64,000 nt of DNA, taken from CBFHOS01 sp965657645 (lineage in GTDB: Bacteria; Pseudomonadota; Alphaproteobacteria; Puniceispirillales; Puniceispirillaceae). Below are positions 50,262 to 59,330 of the stretch, piece by piece; position 1 is the first letter of the stretch; each line of letters starts with the position of its first letter. The notes beneath the pieces are model-generated. The model was not told the origin of the DNA. It worked only from the letters and a program-made list of their open reading frames with translations, and ran no database searches. The translations under genes and the position numbers were made by a program. The DNA is taken from NCBI GenBank assembly GCA_965657645.1, contig CBFHOS010000001.1, positions 62,001-126,000 of the forward strand, read 5' to 3'.

Positions 50262-51449
50262 ATGAGTGATGCGGCAAACTCATCATTAAGCCGCCCATTG
50301 GGGCTCTATGTACATTGGCCCTTTTGCCGGTCAAAATGCCCCTATTGTGATTTTAATTCGCATGTGGCGAATGACGTTAATTATGATGCTTATGGTGATG
50401 CGCTTTGCCGTGAGATGACGCATATGGCCAGCCGCCTTGATGGAGCGCGCCCCCTGCACAGCATATTTTTTGGTGGTGGCACGCCCAGCCTCATGCCGCC
50501 AGAAACTGTCGAGCGGGTGATTTCCACGGCCCGCGCGCTCTTTAGCTTTACCGAGACAATTGAAATCACCAGCGAGGCCAATCCAACCTCGGTCGAGGCC
50601 AACAGCCTTGCCGGCTTTAAGGCGGCGGGGGTTAACCGTGTTTCGATGGGGGTGCAATCGCTGGCGGCCGAAAACCTCGCATTTCTGGGGCGTGAACATT
50701 CGGGGGACGAGGCGATGGCGGCGCTGGATGTTGCCCGCAGCCTCTTTGATCGTGTCTCAATTGATCTAATTTACGGCCTGCCCAACCAGACGATGGCGGC
50801 GTGGGAAACGGATTTATCAACTTTGTTCGCCCTCGGCCTCGATCATTTGTCGCTCTATCAGCTGACCATCGAGCAAGGTACGGTGTTTTACACGCGCCAG
50901 CGCCGCGGCGAAACGATGACCGCCAATGATGAACGCGCCGCCGATATGTTTGATATGACGCACAGAATTGCCCGCGCTCACGGCTTGCCACCCTATGAAA
51001 TATCTAACTTTGCCACACCCGGATCAGAATGCCGCCATAATCTAATATATTGGCGGGCGCAGGATTGGATTGGTATTGGACCCGGAGCGCATGGCCGCAT
51101 TCTTGTTGGTGACAAGCGCATTGGCATGGCAACACGGCGTAGTCCGCAAGGCTGGCTGGATGCGGTTGGACAACAAGGACACGGCATCGATACCCAATTG
51201 CAAGATGGTCCAGACGATCAGATCGCCGAAATTATGATGATGGGCCTGCGCCTTAATGAGGGTGTTGACCTAAATGCATGTGAAGCGCGCTTTGGTGACC
51301 ACGCACAATGGCTCAATCAGGATAATCTGGCCCGCGCGTTGGATAATGACCTGATCACTATCGAGCCTAGCAATGAGGGCCAGTTTATACGGGCCACGGA
51401 TAACGGCCGATTATTTCTAAACCAGCTATTGGCGGATATTCTGCTCTAG
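50262..51449 (+). CDS. hemW: Radical-SAM protein HemW
   Basis: Heme chaperone-type radical-SAM protein, often mis-annotated as coproporphyrinogen III oxidase. The HemW-type cluster motif C-x3-C-x2-C is seen in FCRSKCPYCDFNSHV (about residues 20-34), and the shorter N-terminus than HemN is in line with HemW. GVQSLAAENLAFLGREHS and the C-terminal GLRLNEGVDL are typical. A longer start at 50235 would overlap rdgB; the ATG at 50262 (MSDAANSS), one base after the rdgB stop, gives 395 residues and is preferred. Confidence 0.93.
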   Translation: MSDAANSSLSRPLGLYVHWPFCRSKCPYCDFNSHVANDVNYDAYGDALCREMTHMASRLDGARPLHSIFFGGGTPSLMPPETVERVISTARALFSFTETIEITSEANPTSVEANSLAGFKAAGVNRVSMGVQSLAAENLAFLGREHSGDEAMAALDVARSLFDRVSIDLIYGLPNQTMAAWETDLSTLFALGLDHLSLYQLTIEQGTVFYTRQRRGETMTANDERAADMFDMTHRIARAHGLPPYEISNFATPGSECRHNLIYWRAQDWIGIGPGAHGRILVGDKRIGMATRRSPQGWLDAVGQQGHGIDTQLQDGPDDQIAEIMMMGLRLNEGVDLNACEARFGDHAQWLNQDNLARALDNDLITIEPSNEGQFIRATDNGRLFLNQLLADILL

Positions 51450-51465
51450 GGACCAAATGCCCGTT

Positions 51466-51520
51466 ATTAGAGCGTGCGCTTACTAGAGCAGGCACTTGCC
51501 AGAGCGCGCCCTTACTAGAG
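51466..51520. repeat. Degenerate 15-17-bp tandem repeat between hemW and lpoA-like gene
   Basis: About three imperfect units built around TAGAGCGTGCGCTTAC (TAGAGCAGGCACTTGCC, AGAGCGCGCCCTTAC) lie between the two convergent genes and run into the last codons of the minus-strand gene. Confidence 0.6.
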
Positions 51521-53158
51521 TTTAGATGGCGCCGGCGTTATCACAGTGGTGATGCCATTGGCGATCTGGCGCAATTCAAACGCCCGTACATTGTTGCCAT
51601 CGGGAAGCAAACGAAACGCCCCGCTAAAACCAGCAAAGCCAGAATCGGCAACCAAGCTGGACGCCAAATCAGTTTTGCCATTGCGCAACAACACCACGAC
51701 CATCGCCACCGCATCAAAGCTCAACCGCGCCAATAGACCAGGGCGGTCTTGCCAAATCGCACTCCATTTCTTGTTGAAACCGTCATCATTCATCGTCGGT
51801 CTGGTGGCGAACACACCCCCTTGCAAAGATGGCTCATTGAGAATCTGGCGCTGGTTCCATAATGAATTGCCAAGATAGCTAACGCGGTCAGAGGCCACAT
51901 CGTAATAGGCCAGAACCGGCGCCGTGCGCAGAGCAAATGCAGCGTCACCAGCAAAAATAACAGTTTCAAATGGAGGATTTATTTCGCTTGGTTGCGGATC
52001 ATCATCTTTTGGCGGTTGATAGCGGGCAAAGGATTTTATCGCATTCTTTAGCCGTTCCTCGTCACCAAGCACATCCGTCCCCAACACACGCACATCTTCT
52101 GGCTGGATGCCAAATTGCTGTAACCGGCTTTGCGCATGATCAGTGAGGCGTTGGCCAAACGGTGTGTCTTGCGCCAGAACGGCGAATTTTTTATGACCGA
52201 GCGATACCGAATGCGCCAAGGCCACATCCAGCTGTTGTTCCGGAACATAACCCAAAATCCAACTACCACTGCGCCCGATATCAACATTATTCGATAGCGA
52301 AATCATCGGAATATTATTGCTCTTGGCGACATTGCGTGCGGGGATCGCGGCTTCGGTGAATAACGGGCCAATGATAATATCGGCCTTGGCCTCCACCGCC
52401 AGCCGCGCCGCTGGTCCGCCTTGTGGGCCAGCCACGGTATCAATAACCAGCAATTCAATTTCCTTACTAGCCAGTGAAAATAGAGCGAGCTCCGCGCCCT
52501 TTCGCAATTCTTCACCAAGCGCCTTATGCTCACCCGATAGCGGCACCAACAACGCTATGCGCCGGATATCCGCCGCTTTTTCTGGCAGCTCAAATTTTTC
52601 ATCCGGAAGTTCTGGCTGGCTCTTTTCCGCCAATAGAGCAAACGCTGCCTCTAGCGCATCCTTGGCGAGTGACGGGTCTTGCCCTTCGGGGATTTTGGGC
52701 TCTTCAACCGGTTTGCGCTGGTCCTGGCTTGCCTGAATTTCCCAGATGATACTGCTAATGACATCTTGGGTTGTGGCTTCGGCCTCACCGCTAGCCTCAC
52801 CTGATTCGCTAGCTTTTGGGGCGTCACCTGCCGCATTATTGCTATCACTATTGATTGCGCTATCGTTGCTTGTCTTGGCAAGATCAACACTGCTAACACT
52901 GCCAACACTGCCATTAATGCCAGCACCAGTCTCTGTAGTTTCCGCGCCGACTGCGCTCTTTGGCATTCGCTTTACAACAACAGCGGCGCCATCACTAGCC
53001 GCGCCAGCCGTTTGATTGCTGGTGTTTTCTTGGGTGCTTGCAACTGGTGGGTTGCTACTGGTCACTGGTTTGGATCGGGATGCGCTTTGCGGCCCACAAG
53101 CGGCCAAAACAGCGACGCCTAACAGCATTGGAAGGAATTTTAGTGGTGATTTTTTCAA
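51515..53158 (-). CDS. LpoA/YraM-like penicillin-binding protein activator lipoprotein
   Basis: The 547-residue lipoprotein (signal MLLGVAVLAACGPQ, lipobox LAAC) has a low-complexity Ala/Ser/Asn/Gly linker (about 25-150) and a periplasmic-binding type I domain of the YraM/LppC group (about 195-535: IALLVPLSGEHKALGEELRKGAELALF, IIGPLFTEAAIPARN). LpoA in enterobacteria activates PBP1A from the outer membrane; the alphaproteobacterial form lacks the TPR-like N-terminal domain and has the linker in its place, so function by analogy is uncertain. It is divergent from rsmI-yraN, the same neighbours as in E. coli. Confidence 0.87.
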   Translation of the reverse strand: MKKSPLKFLPMLLGVAVLAACGPQSASRSKPVTSSNPPVASTQENTSNQTAGAASDGAAVVVKRMPKSAVGAETTETGAGINGSVGSVSSVDLAKTSNDSAINSDSNNAAGDAPKASESGEASGEAEATTQDVISSIIWEIQASQDQRKPVEEPKIPEGQDPSLAKDALEAAFALLAEKSQPELPDEKFELPEKAADIRRIALLVPLSGEHKALGEELRKGAELALFSLASKEIELLVIDTVAGPQGGPAARLAVEAKADIIIGPLFTEAAIPARNVAKSNNIPMISLSNNVDIGRSGSWILGYVPEQQLDVALAHSVSLGHKKFAVLAQDTPFGQRLTDHAQSRLQQFGIQPEDVRVLGTDVLGDEERLKNAIKSFARYQPPKDDDPQPSEINPPFETVIFAGDAAFALRTAPVLAYYDVASDRVSYLGNSLWNQRQILNEPSLQGGVFATRPTMNDDGFNKKWSAIWQDRPGLLARLSFDAVAMVVVLLRNGKTDLASSLVADSGFAGFSGAFRLLPDGNNVRAFELRQIANGITTVITPAPSKL

Positions 53159-53289
53159 CCCTAATACTCTCTTTGTCGATAGCTTTGAATAATGGTTTTG
53201 CCTAACACTGAACCGCCAAAAATATAACGATTCAATAATGACCTGTTTTTACCCGCCTGTCATTACTTGCCAGAAACTGAGGCACATTT

Positions 53290-53323
53290 TAATCAACGGT
53301 CTTTGGTAATCAGCGGTCTTTGG
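53290..53323. repeat. 17-bp tandem duplication upstream of rsmI
   Basis: TAATCAACGGTCTTTGG (53290-53306) is followed directly by TAATCAGCGGTCTTTGG (53307-53323), with one difference. Confidence 0.85.
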
Positions 53324-53352
53324 TACTACGTAATCTCCAGAAATACTTGATC

Positions 53353-53410
53353 CTAGGAAATAGGGGGCCTATCGCTTGGATAACACTTGGCCTATCATGA
53401 GATTTCCTAG
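53353..53410. promoter_or_regulatory. Inverted repeat upstream of rsmI
   Basis: CTAGGAAAT at 53353-53361 is repeated inverted as ATTTCCTAG at 53402-53410. The interior carries GGCCTATC twice (53366-53373, 53389-53396). It may be an operator pair in front of the rsmI operon or a chance palindrome. Confidence 0.3.
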
Positions 53411-53443
53411 TGGTTCACACTTACAACATGATAAGAGGCGGTA

Positions 53444-54295
53444 ATGTCTGGATATTTGGCGGTGGTGGCAACACCTATCGGCAATTTGGGAGATTTTTCC
53501 AAGCGCGCGGCGGAAACGCTGGAGGCGGCGGATATTATCGCCTGTGAAGACACCCGCATGACCCGAAAATTGATGGCGCTGTTGGGACAAAACCCAAAGG
53601 CTGATCTGGTTCCCTATCATGATCACAACGGGGCAACCATGCGCCCAAAATTACTGGATGCAATAGCCAACGGAAAAAAAGTGGCGTTGGTGAGCGATGC
53701 CGGAACGCCGTTAATTTCTGATCCCGGCTATAAATTAGTAGCCGAATGCCATGATCGCAATCTGCGGGTTTTTTCGGTGCCCGGTGCCAGCGCACCGCTA
53801 AGCGCCCTTGCCGCCGCCGGATTGCCGAGTGATCGGTTTTTATTTGGTGGCTTTGTCCCATCCGCCGCCAATGCCGCCAATGCTAGCCTGCGCGAATTCA
53901 GCGCATTGCCGGTTACAACGATCTGGTTCGAAACCCCGAAGCGGTTAATTCGCACATTGGAATTGATGCTAGACATTTTTGGCCCCCGCCTTGCCGTTGT
54001 CGCGCGGGAATTAACCAAACTACATGAAGAGATCGAGCGGGCACCGCTAGATGATCTGGTTAAAACCTTCAAACGGCGGGACAGTATAAAGGGTGAGATT
54101 GTCATTCTTGTTGAGGGCGCCAGCACCGTCCCACAGGCGTTTGATGATATCGAGCTGGCATTGATGTTGCGCGAGGAACTGGGCGATGCAACCCTGCGTG
54201 ATGCCGTTCAGACCGTGACCGATATCACCGGATTACCGCGCAAACGTGTCTATAAAATAGCGTTGGACATTACGAATACCGATAGTAACAGCTAG
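53444..54295 (+). CDS. rsmI: 16S rRNA (cytidine-1402-2'-O)-methyltransferase
   Basis: SAM-dependent tetrapyrrole-methylase-fold enzyme methylating C1402 in the decoding centre. The 283-residue protein has VVATPIGNLGDFSKRA (about 6-21), IACEDTRMTRKLMA, VSDAGTPLISDPGYKLV and FETPKRLIRTLELM. The start has AAGAGGCGG upstream. It is followed by yraN after 50 bases, the usual pair. Confidence 0.96.
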   Translation: MSGYLAVVATPIGNLGDFSKRAAETLEAADIIACEDTRMTRKLMALLGQNPKADLVPYHDHNGATMRPKLLDAIANGKKVALVSDAGTPLISDPGYKLVAECHDRNLRVFSVPGASAPLSALAAAGLPSDRFLFGGFVPSAANAANASLREFSALPVTTIWFETPKRLIRTLELMLDIFGPRLAVVARELTKLHEEIERAPLDDLVKTFKRRDSIKGEIVILVEGASTVPQAFDDIELALMLREELGDATLRDAVQTVTDITGLPRKRVYKIALDITNTDSNS

Positions 54296-54345
54296 CATTC
54301 ACCGGATCGCTGATACCCGTTTTGGCAATCCATCAGGAGCAACGG

Positions 54346-54711
54346 ATGTCGAAGGAGAGAGCCGAGCGCCATGGCCGATGGGCCGAGATCGCTGCGATAG
54401 GCTGGCTGATTTTAACTGGACACCGGATTTTACACCGGCGGTGGAAATGCCATTATGGCGAGATTGATATCATCGCAAGGCGGCGCAAATGCCTAATATT
54501 TATCGAGGTGAAATACAGAAAAACCGCCAGCGCCACAGCCTTTCCAACAATAAACCAACAGCGCCGCATTTGCCGAGCCGCATCCCATTTTTTGCAATCG
54601 TCGCGCTTGCCGCAAGAAAGCCAAAGCCGCTTTGATCTCATCCTGCTACAGAGCCATCCGAAACCTGCCTTTAACTTTATTAGACAAATAAAGCACGCAT
54701 GGTCCTGTTGA
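54346..54711 (+). CDS. yraN: YraN family protein (UPF0102, nuclease-like)
   Basis: The 121-residue protein of the UPF0102 family has a restriction-endonuclease-like core: AERHGRWAEIAAIGWLIL, then HYGEIDIIARRRKCLIFIEVKYRK (about 43-66), with the GE-x-D...E-V-K pattern of the PD-(D/E)XK fold. The ATG at 54346 with AGGAG 6 bases upstream is preferred over the longer reading from 54322. It follows rsmI. Biochemical activity of the family is not established. Confidence 0.93.
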   Translation: MSKERAERHGRWAEIAAIGWLILTGHRILHRRWKCHYGEIDIIARRRKCLIFIEVKYRKTASATAFPTINQQRRICRAASHFLQSSRLPQESQSRFDLILLQSHPKPAFNFIRQIKHAWSC

Positions 54712-54805
54712 TATTCAACAACAACAGGTAAAGCGCTTGACCCATTTACCGCAAGGCGGCAAATTGGGGTGTGTTTTTACCTCAGATAAAACTGGAAAGA
54801 TTATC

Positions 54806-55411
54806 ATGCAAACCTCGTCCCTCACTCATCCGCGACTAATCGCTGTAATGCTTATCGCCGGATCATTGGCTTTGTCGGGATGCGTTGGCGCAGTTGTTGG
54901 TGTTGGATCGGCCGCCGTGGCGGCTTCAACCACCGAAAAAGGCCTGACAACATCGGTTTCTGACGGTGTTATTTTCACCAAACTGCATGACAAATTCATC
55001 CAGAATGACTCCAGCCTATCAACAGTGATTGACGTAACGGTCAATGACGGCGCGGTTCTCATGACCGGCAAAGTGAAAACGCCAGAAGAAAAAGTCTTGG
55101 CGACACGGCTTGCATGGGAAATTCGCGGTGTGCGCGAGGTGGTCAATGAGGTGCAGGTTACAGATAACTCATCAATCAAGGATATCGCCAAAGATTTGGC
55201 CGCTAGCGCCCAGCTACGCGGCAAATTGATTGCGGATAGCGATGTGTCCTCACTGAATTTCAGTATCGATGTGGTCAATGGAATTGTCTATCTGTCCGGT
55301 GTGGCGGCAAATGCAGAGGAAGTGAATAAGGTAGTTGCCCATGCGCAGGATTTGCGCTTTGCCAAGAAAGTGGTCAATTACATCACCCTTCAGACAGATG
55401 CGCGTGACTAG
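54806..55411 (+). CDS. BON-domain lipoprotein
   Basis: The 201-residue outer-membrane-type lipoprotein (signal IAVMLIAGSLALSGC, lipobox LSGC) has a Gly/Ala-rich segment and two BON domains (about 50-120 with VTVNDGAVLMTGKVKTPEEK, and about 130-195 with FSIDVVNGIVYLSGVAANAEEVNKV). It resembles OsmY/DolP (YraP) proteins, which sit near rsmI-yraN in enterobacteria as well. The ATG at 54806 with GGAAAGA upstream is preferred over the reading from 54737. It probably has an envelope integrity role. gshB follows after 6 bases. Confidence 0.9.
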   Translation: MQTSSLTHPRLIAVMLIAGSLALSGCVGAVVGVGSAAVAASTTEKGLTTSVSDGVIFTKLHDKFIQNDSSLSTVIDVTVNDGAVLMTGKVKTPEEKVLATRLAWEIRGVREVVNEVQVTDNSSIKDIAKDLAASAQLRGKLIADSDVSSLNFSIDVVNGIVYLSGVAANAEEVNKVVAHAQDLRFAKKVVNYITLQTDARD

Positions 55412-55417
55412 CCGATA

Positions 55418-56386
55418 ATGTCACTTTCTGTCGCCATTCAAATGGACCCTGTCGAGAGCATCGACATCCGGGGTGATTCTAGTTTTGCTCTTGGTTTAGA
55501 GGCCCAGAAGCGGGGCTATGATCTGTGGTATTATACGCCTGACAAGCTTTCGCTAAATGAAGGTCGGGTTGAGGCCGTGGGCCAGAGCCTTGTGTTAATC
55601 GACAAGATTGGCGCGCATTTTACCGTGGGTGAGCCGGAATGCCGTGATCTTAGTGATTTTGATGTCATTCTGATGCGCCAAGATCCGCCGTTTGACATGG
55701 CTTATATCACCGCAACACACCTGCTCGAAATGCTGCCGGCGAGCACGATGGTGGTGAATAATCCAGCCGAAGTCCGCAATGCACCCGAAAAGCTGTTGGT
55801 AACGCTCTATCCAGAATTATTGCCGCCAACATTGATTAGCCGTGATGAAGACGCGATCAAGGCGTTTCGCGCACGGCATAAAGACATCATCGTAAAACCG
55901 TTATTCGGTAATGGCGGGGCGGGTGTATTCCGGCTAAGCCCAAGCGATCAGAATTTGAATTCCCTACTTGAAATGTTTTTCAAGGCCAGCCGCGAGCCGG
56001 TTATGGTACAGGCCTATATCCCCGCCGTTCGTCAAGGTGACAAGCGGATTATTCTGGTTGATGGCGAGGCCGTTGGCGCGGTTAATCGGATACCGGATGA
56101 GGGTGAGGCGCGCTCTAACTTTCATGTTGGCGGCACCGCGGGCAAAACCACCCTTACCGAACGTGATCTAGAGATTTGCGCGGCCATTGGTCCAGAATTA
56201 CGCAAGCGCGATCTGTTATTTGTTGGCATTGACGTGATTGGTGATTATTTGACCGAGATAAATGTCACCTCACCAACTGGTATCAAGGAAATTGACCGTT
56301 TGTCTGGCACGGATATCGCGGCATTGACCTTTGATGCGATTGAACGGCGGCGCGGCGATTACGCCAGTAACGGCATCGCCCGATAG
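55418..56386 (+). CDS. gshB: Glutathione synthetase
   Basis: ATP-grasp ligase adding glycine to gamma-glutamylcysteine. The 322-residue protein starts VAIQMDPVESIDIRGDSSF, the typical GshB N-terminal, and has LMRQDPPFDMAYITATHLLE, the VKPLFGNGGAGVF loop (about 151-163) and the C-terminal FVGIDVIGDYLTEINVTSPTGIKEI. It overlaps the end of comM tail to tail by 28 bases, so both C-terminal codings share DNA. Confidence 0.97.
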   Translation: MSLSVAIQMDPVESIDIRGDSSFALGLEAQKRGYDLWYYTPDKLSLNEGRVEAVGQSLVLIDKIGAHFTVGEPECRDLSDFDVILMRQDPPFDMAYITATHLLEMLPASTMVVNNPAEVRNAPEKLLVTLYPELLPPTLISRDEDAIKAFRARHKDIIVKPLFGNGGAGVFRLSPSDQNLNSLLEMFFKASREPVMVQAYIPAVRQGDKRIILVDGEAVGAVNRIPDEGEARSNFHVGGTAGKTTLTERDLEICAAIGPELRKRDLLFVGIDVIGDYLTEINVTSPTGIKEIDRLSGTDIAALTFDAIERRRGDYASNGIAR

Positions 56387-57867
56387 GCCAGCGCCTCGGC
56401 AAGATGATGCCGCGCTATCTGGGCCGACAGATCCAAATCGGCAATCGTTCGGGCAACCCGCAATACTTTGTGAAAACCACGGGCCGATAATTTCTGTTTG
56501 TCCAGCGCGGTTCGTAATAATTGGGCACCATCAGGCGCCAGCCCGCCAAATTTATCAATCTGATCAGGGGTCAGCCGTGCATTTACCTGTGCTGTTTCTT
56601 GACCCTCTCGGGTCTGGGAAAATGCGCGTGCCCGCAACACCCGCGCGGCAATTGCGGCTGTTGGTTCGCTCAATTGATCATCGAGCAATAGATTGCCCGG
56701 CACCTCTGGGACTTCAATAATCAAATCAAAACGATCCATCATCGGACCAGATACTCTGGCGCTATAGGTGCGTCCACATCCCGGCGCCCGCGAACAGGCC
56801 CGTGACGGATCACCTAAATAACCACAGCGGCAGGGATTCATCGCCGCGATAAGCTGAAACTCCGCCGGATAACTAACATTGTGATTAGCCCGCGCGACAA
56901 CAATCTTGCCCGTTTCCAGCGGTTGCCGGAGCGCATCCAATACCGGTCGGGCAAATTCCGCAAGTTCATCAAGGAACAACACACCATGATGGGCAAGCGA
57001 GATTTCACCCGGCTTTGCCCGCGCCCCGCCGCCAACAAGAGCGGGCATAGAGGCAGAATGATGCGGTTCACGATACGGCCTTGTTTGAATAAGCCCGCCC
57101 CCGACCAATTGGCCAGCAACCGAATGCAACATTGTCACCTCCAGCGCCTCGCTTGCCGTTAGCGGTGGCAATAGCCCCGAAAGCCGTGCGGCAAGCATCG
57201 ATTTACCGGCGCCCGGCGGTCCAACCAGCAACAAATTATGACCACCAGCGGCGGTAATTTCCAATACACGCCGCGCCGTTTCTTGGCCTTTCAAATTGGC
57301 CATATCAACATTTGAAGTCTCGTGCGGGGCCAAAATTGGTGTCGGCTGGCTCAACACTTGGGTACCGCGGATATGATTGAGCAACGAGACAAGATCGGGT
57401 GGCGCTAGAATATCAATATCACCGGCCCATGCCGCCTCTGGCCCACAACCCTCTGGACAGATTAACCCAGAACCTTTGCCGACTGCCGCGATTGCGGCCG
57501 GTAGAATTCCGGAAACCGGCTCGATTGTGCCGCTGAGTGATAGCGCACCAAGAACCAAATGGTTTTGCACCGCATCTTCGGGAACAACGCCCATCGCCAC
57601 CAGCAGACCAAGGGCAATCGGCAAATCAAAATGTGCACCCTCTTTCACCACATCCGAAGGGGCAAGGTTTATCGCTATCCTTTTGGGTGGCAATGCCAAA
57701 CCAATCGAGGATAACGCCGCGCGCACCCGTTCTTTGGATTCGGCCACCGCCTTGTCAGCAAGACCAACAATCGCAATGGCGGGAAGGCCGTTGGCAATAT
57801 GAACCTGCACCTCGACATCGATGGTTTCGACACCGCGAAAGGCGACGGTCTTGATTTTCGATTGCAT
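56359..57867 (-). CDS. comM: ComM/YifB-family AAA+ ATPase (Mg-chelatase-like)
   Basis: Hexameric helicase-like ATPase that helps branch migration in natural transformation and recombination. The 502-residue protein has an N-terminal Lon-S5 fold (VQVHIANGLPAIAIVGLADKAVAESKERVRAAL), Walker A LLVGPPGAGKSMLA (about 211-224), Walker B GVLFLDELAEF and the Cys-rich MNPCRCGYLGDPSRAC segment, then the C-terminal domain. The ATG at 57865-57867 (MQSKIKTVAF) with AAGGAG upstream replaces a longer reading from 57921. Confidence 0.95.
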   Translation of the reverse strand: MQSKIKTVAFRGVETIDVEVQVHIANGLPAIAIVGLADKAVAESKERVRAALSSIGLALPPKRIAINLAPSDVVKEGAHFDLPIALGLLVAMGVVPEDAVQNHLVLGALSLSGTIEPVSGILPAAIAAVGKGSGLICPEGCGPEAAWAGDIDILAPPDLVSLLNHIRGTQVLSQPTPILAPHETSNVDMANLKGQETARRVLEITAAGGHNLLLVGPPGAGKSMLAARLSGLLPPLTASEALEVTMLHSVAGQLVGGGLIQTRPYREPHHSASMPALVGGGARAKPGEISLAHHGVLFLDELAEFARPVLDALRQPLETGKIVVARANHNVSYPAEFQLIAAMNPCRCGYLGDPSRACSRAPGCGRTYSARVSGPMMDRFDLIIEVPEVPGNLLLDDQLSEPTAAIAARVLRARAFSQTREGQETAQVNARLTPDQIDKFGGLAPDGAQLLRTALDKQKLSARGFHKVLRVARTIADLDLSAQIARHHLAEALAYRAMPLLA

Positions 57868-57974
57868 AGGGGCTCCTTGGGTGCAGATAGCCACTATGAC
57901 CACGGGCCTGATTGCCCGCAAGTATGTTAGATAATGCTTATTTTTGAATTGGTTGCTCTGGTATTATCCAGCTT

Positions 57975-58337
57975 TTACCTGGACGACACCATTGGGCCGA
58001 TTGGGGCACCACCCAGAACATGCGCATGTAGATGCGGCACCTCTTGGTGACCATTCTGGCCGATATTAGAAACGACCCGATAGCCTGTTTCCAAAATGCC
58101 GGTTGTTTCGGCCACTTTATGGATCATGCGGGTAAATGCCGCCTGTTCCTGATCGGTCGCATTTTGCGCGAAATCGCTCCAATCGATATAGCTACCCTTT
58201 GGGATCACCAATACATGCACCGGTGCCGCTGGATTTATGTCGGCAAAGGCGAGACAATGCTCGTCTTCAAGAATTTTGGTACAGGGGATATCACCGCGAA
58301 GAATATGCGCAAAAATATTAGTCTCGTCATAGGACAT
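57975..58337 (-). CDS. hinT: HIT-family nucleotide hydrolase (HinT-like)
   Basis: The 120-residue histidine-triad protein cleaves purine nucleoside phosphoramidates. The triad HLHAHVLGG (H-x-H-x-H, about 104-112) is at the C-terminus, and CTKILEDEHCLAFADINPAAPVHVLVIPK is at the start of the fold. It lies 2 bases after a GNAT gene on the same strand, so the two form an operon. Confidence 0.94.
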   Translation of the reverse strand: MSYDETNIFAHILRGDIPCTKILEDEHCLAFADINPAAPVHVLVIPKGSYIDWSDFAQNATDQEQAAFTRMIHKVAETTGILETGYRVVSNIGQNGHQEVPHLHAHVLGGAPIGPMVSSR

Positions 58338-58339
58338 AT

Positions 58340-58885
58340 CTACAAAAGCTCCTTGCGGTAATAATGGCCAGACACATATTCGCCATCAACCTTGGCGTAA
58401 TATTCATTTGTTGCAAAACGGGTAAAGCCACGGGCCTCAAAAGAGGCAATCGCGCGGTCCTGAGTCGCCCGAACATCAAGGTTAATCATCGAAAACCCTT
58501 CCGATCGTGCGAGCGCCTCCGCCTCGGCAACAATCATCTGGGCAAGGCCGTGACCACGGGCCCACGGCGCAACAAAAAACGTTGTTAACTGACAGAAAAA
58601 CCCCTGAGCTTCGTTATTTGCGGGTGGCCGCAAAATTTGACAACTACCAGCGATTACCTTGTCCAAACGCGCAACAATCAGATGGCGTTCGGGGATCATC
58701 TGCACCCCGCGCCAGTAATCTTCCATAATTGATTTGGGCGGCGGCGATAGCCAGCCAAAGCCACCCCCCGACAGAATCGCTTCTTCCGCCGCGTCGCATA
58801 ATTCGTGCAAATCGCTAGTGGTCAGCCGTGCCGCCGCTTCGATCGAAACCTTGGCAACGTGACCTTTCATTGTATCTGGCGTCAT
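58340..58885 (-). CDS. GNAT-family N-acetyltransferase
   Basis: The 181-residue GNAT protein has the acetyl-CoA loop VAPWARGHGLAQMIVAEAEALARSEG (about 110-135) and a C-terminal LDVRATQDRAIASFEARGFTRF. The N-terminal part contains GGGFGWLSPPPKSIMEDYWRG, which fits small-molecule acetyltransferases with a Trp-rich substrate loop. The substrate is unknown. It is followed by hinT with a 2-base gap and preceded by an XRE gene 85 bases away. Confidence 0.85.
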   Translation of the reverse strand: MTPDTMKGHVAKVSIEAAARLTTSDLHELCDAAEEAILSGGGFGWLSPPPKSIMEDYWRGVQMIPERHLIVARLDKVIAGSCQILRPPANNEAQGFFCQLTTFFVAPWARGHGLAQMIVAEAEALARSEGFSMINLDVRATQDRAIASFEARGFTRFATNEYYAKVDGEYVSGHYYRKELL

Positions 58886-58970
58886 CTCAGCTTTTCCAAA
58901 ATCTTGTGATGTCGGATTATATTCCTAACAATCACTTCCTACCATCAAAAAACAGGATCAGTGGCGAGCG

Positions 58971-59330
58971 TTACTTTAACCGGCGGAGAATATCTTGTGA
59001 AATTTCACTGCAATCAACCGGATCTAGCCGGTCTATATTCTGCGCCAACAAATTTGCCAAACCGACTGCTTCGGGTGAACCGGCGCGTACATCAATCGTT
59101 GGTTTGGGGTGCGATAATGCGGCCAATGCCTTTAGATCTTCGGCCTCGTCCCAAATAAGACCAAGCCATGCACAAATCTGATCAACAAACGGGCCGGATG
59201 GCTGGCCTCTGGCACCACGTTCCAGCGATGATATATAGGCTTTTGATACGCCCAGATAATCAGCCTGCTGTTGCTGGGTTAAGGCGCGGACACGCCGCAA
59301 TTCGCGCATCTTTTCGCCAAACGGGGTCAT
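58971..59330 (-). CDS. XRE-family transcriptional regulator
   Basis: The 119-residue protein has an N-terminal helix-turn-helix (MRELRRVRALTQQQQADYLGVSKAYISSLERG, about 8-39). The C-terminal half (AWLGLIWDEAEDLKALAALSHPKPTID) is conserved in alphaproteobacterial XRE proteins that follow smr. The start overlaps the smr stop by 4 bases (ATGA). The target genes are not known, and no operator is apparent. Confidence 0.9.
   Translation of the reverse strand: MTPFGEKMRELRRVRALTQQQQADYLGVSKAYISSLERGARGQPSGPFVDQICAWLGLIWDEAEDLKALAALSHPKPTIDVRAGSPEAVGLANLLAQNIDRLDPVDCSEISQDILRRLK

Larger units (their letters stand above)
53159..53443. other. Divergent gap between lpoA-like gene and rsmI
   Basis: This 285-base gap has no gene. 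It contains a 17-base duplication (53290-53323) and a 9-base inverted repeat (53353-53361 / 53402-53410) enclosing an 8-base direct repeat GGCCTATC (53366 and 53389). The rsmI ribosome-binding site AAGAGGCGG is at the end. Confidence 0.55.
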
